A stretch of DNA of 64,000 nucleotides from Candidatus Jettenia sp. AMX2 (lineage in GTDB: Bacteria > Planctomycetota > Brocadiia > Brocadiales > Brocadiaceae), in NCBI GenBank assembly GCA_030583665.1, contig CP129469.1:1364001-1428000 (forward strand), written 5' to 3'. The stretch's first letter is position 1. Each line of letters starts with the position of its first letter. The position numbers and the translations under genes were made by a program. This document shows, piece by piece, positions 62,828-64,000 of this stretch. Under the pieces are notes generated by a model that saw only the letters and a program-made list of their open reading frames with translations, had not been told where the DNA came from and ran no database searches.

Positions 62828-64000
62828 ATGGAAATCAGGAGATTTAAAAAGCTTCTTGTTGCAAACCGTAGTGAAATAGCAATACGGGTTTGTCGTGCAG
62901 CGCATGAGCTTGGTATCAGAACCGTGGCGATCTATTCCCACGAAGACCGTTTTGCACTTCACAGATTCAAGGCTGACGAAGCGTATCTGATCGGGAAGGG
63001 TAAAGAGCCAGTCAGGGCCTACCTGGATATCGAAGGAATTATTCAACTGGCAAAAGATAAGGGTGTCGATGCCATTCATCCGGGTTACGGGTTCCTTTCG
63101 GAGAATGCGGGTTTTGCAAGCACCTGTGAAGAGGCGGGCATTACCTTTGTCGGTCCCCGTCCGGAAATTCTCAAAATGCTTGGTGACAAAACCACGGCCA
63201 GGGTAATTGCCAGGGAAGTGCTGGTTCCCATACTTTCAGGATGTGATCACCCTATTAAAAATACCGATGAAGCAAGATCCCTTTGCAATGAGCTGGGATA
63301 TCCGGTAATCATCAAGGCTGCGCACGGAGGCGGGGGGCGCGGCATGCGTGTGGTTCGCAGTGAACCGGAATTCAATCATCGCTTTCATGAAGCACAACGT
63401 GAATCACTCACGGCTTTTGGATCTGACGAGTGTTTTATAGAAAAATATGTTGAAAAAGCACGCCATATAGAGGTACAGATGCTTGGCGACCGGCATGGTA
63501 ATATTGTACACCTGTTTGAGCGTGATTGTTCACTTCAAAGACGACACCAGAAGGTTGTTGAAATTGCCCCGGCACAGAATCTCAGCGAAAGTATCAGACA
63601 AAGTATCTGTGATGCAGCGGTAAAAATATGTAAATCTGTAAATTATGATAATGCCGGTACCGTAGAATTTCTTCTCGATGTAGAAACGGATAAGTTTTAT
63701 TTTATTGAGATTAATCCCAGGATTCAGGTTGAACACACCGTTACCGAAACAATTACCGGTTTCGATCTGGTTAAGAGACAGATACTGATTAGTGAAGGGT
63801 TTCCTCTTCATTCTCCGGAAATCCGTATACCGGGCCAGGAATCAATCCATATCAACAGCATTGCCTTTCAGTGCCGGATTACCACAGAAGATCCTTCCTG
63901 CGGGTTTATTCCCGACTATGGTCGCATCCAGCATTACCGGTCAGCCGGCGGTATGGGTATCCGGCTTGATGCAGGGACTGCCTTTTCCGGCGCCATTGTA
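62828..64000 (+). CDS. pyc: Pyruvate carboxylase, N-terminal part (runs off the window)
   Basis: At least 391 residues with no stop before the window edge. The biotin carboxylase domain is clear: LLVANRSEIAIRVCRAAHELGI, IHPGYGFLSENAGFA, IIKAAHGGGGRGMRVVRS (ATP grasp), IEVQMLGD, HLFERDCSLQRRHQKVVE, FIEINPRIQVEHTVTE. The stretch AFQCRITTEDPSCGFIPDYGRI and AGGMGIRLDAGTAFSGAIV is typical of pyruvate carboxylase rather than stand-alone AccC. It carboxylates pyruvate to oxaloacetate. The carboxyltransferase and biotin carrier parts must follow outside the window. Confidence 0.88.
   Translation, partial: MEIRRFKKLLVANRSEIAIRVCRAAHELGIRTVAIYSHEDRFALHRFKADEAYLIGKGKEPVRAYLDIEGIIQLAKDKGVDAIHPGYGFLSENAGFASTCEEAGITFVGPRPEILKMLGDKTTARVIAREVLVPILSGCDHPIKNTDEARSLCNELGYPVIIKAAHGGGGRGMRVVRSEPEFNHRFHEAQRESLTAFGSDECFIEKYVEKARHIEVQMLGDRHGNIVHLFERDCSLQRRHQKVVEIAPAQNLSESIRQSICDAAVKICKSVNYDNAGTVEFLLDVETDKFYFIEINPRIQVEHTVTETITGFDLVKRQILISEGFPLHSPEIRIPGQESIHINSIAFQCRITTEDPSCGFIPDYGRIQHYRSAGGMGIRLDAGTAFSGAIV

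Overview
This 64 kb window looks like a chromosome segment of an anammox-type planctomycete (Brocadiales). That placement is an inference from the gene set and repeat style, because no rRNA or other marker gene is present. The proposed link between the effector genes and selenocysteine is my own reading of the sequence and is untested.

Region 1 (1-20,125, all + strand) is the baseplate, spike and fibre half of an extracellular contractile injection system (eCIS, Pvc/Afp-like). In order it carries a DUF4255 (Pvc16-like) cap protein, a Pvc15-like AAA+ ATPase, a small unknown protein, a tube/hub adaptor, a free-standing LysM protein, a gpD-like hub, a gpV-like spike, a second small unknown, gp25, two large baseplate J-type proteins, a tail protein I-like protein, a DUF6519/beta-helix fibre-like protein and a protein with two Ig-like repeats. 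Sheath and tube genes must lie to the left of the window.

Region 2 (20,131-29,852) is the cargo bank: four paralogous DUF4157 proteins with a shared Cys-rich leader (CPC..GCPRC), a central zincin-like HELxH domain and unrelated C-terminal payloads, plus an Lgt-like membrane enzyme. Two of the four genes are interrupted at the same alignment position by an in-frame TGA. In a third paralog this position is Cys; in the fourth it is Arg. Nineteen bases after each TGA is a 5-bp hairpin with the identical loop CGTGC, and its stem shows two compensatory base-pair changes between the copies. The same window encodes SelA and SelB. The simplest reading is that these eCIS cargo proteins are selenoproteins. 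Two tiny ORFs with strong ribosome binding sites and a shared MLRPVA.C.SG core flank the bank.

Region 3 (30,368-47,631) is mostly housekeeping: DUF1360 protein, flavin amine oxidase, an unknown membrane coiled-coil protein, a membrane-anchored spermidine-synthase-like protein, a cupredoxin-like periplasmic protein, a response regulator-GGDEF-EAL protein, a 2-oxoacid:ferredoxin oxidoreductase (delta-alpha-beta, no gamma), accA, tyrA and a fused purS-purL.

Region 4 (48,250-50,014) is a toxin-antitoxin and Uma2 graveyard. Region 5 (50,157-57,880) holds an AhbD/NirJ-like radical SAM protein, an amidohydrolase, a Cys-cluster protein, selB and selA. Region 6 (58,416-62,800) holds a tandem pair of small membrane proteins, broken IS elements and TA remnants. 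The window ends inside a pyruvate carboxylase gene. Intergenic spaces are rich in several families of short palindromic repeats. No rRNA, tRNA or CRISPR array was recognised.
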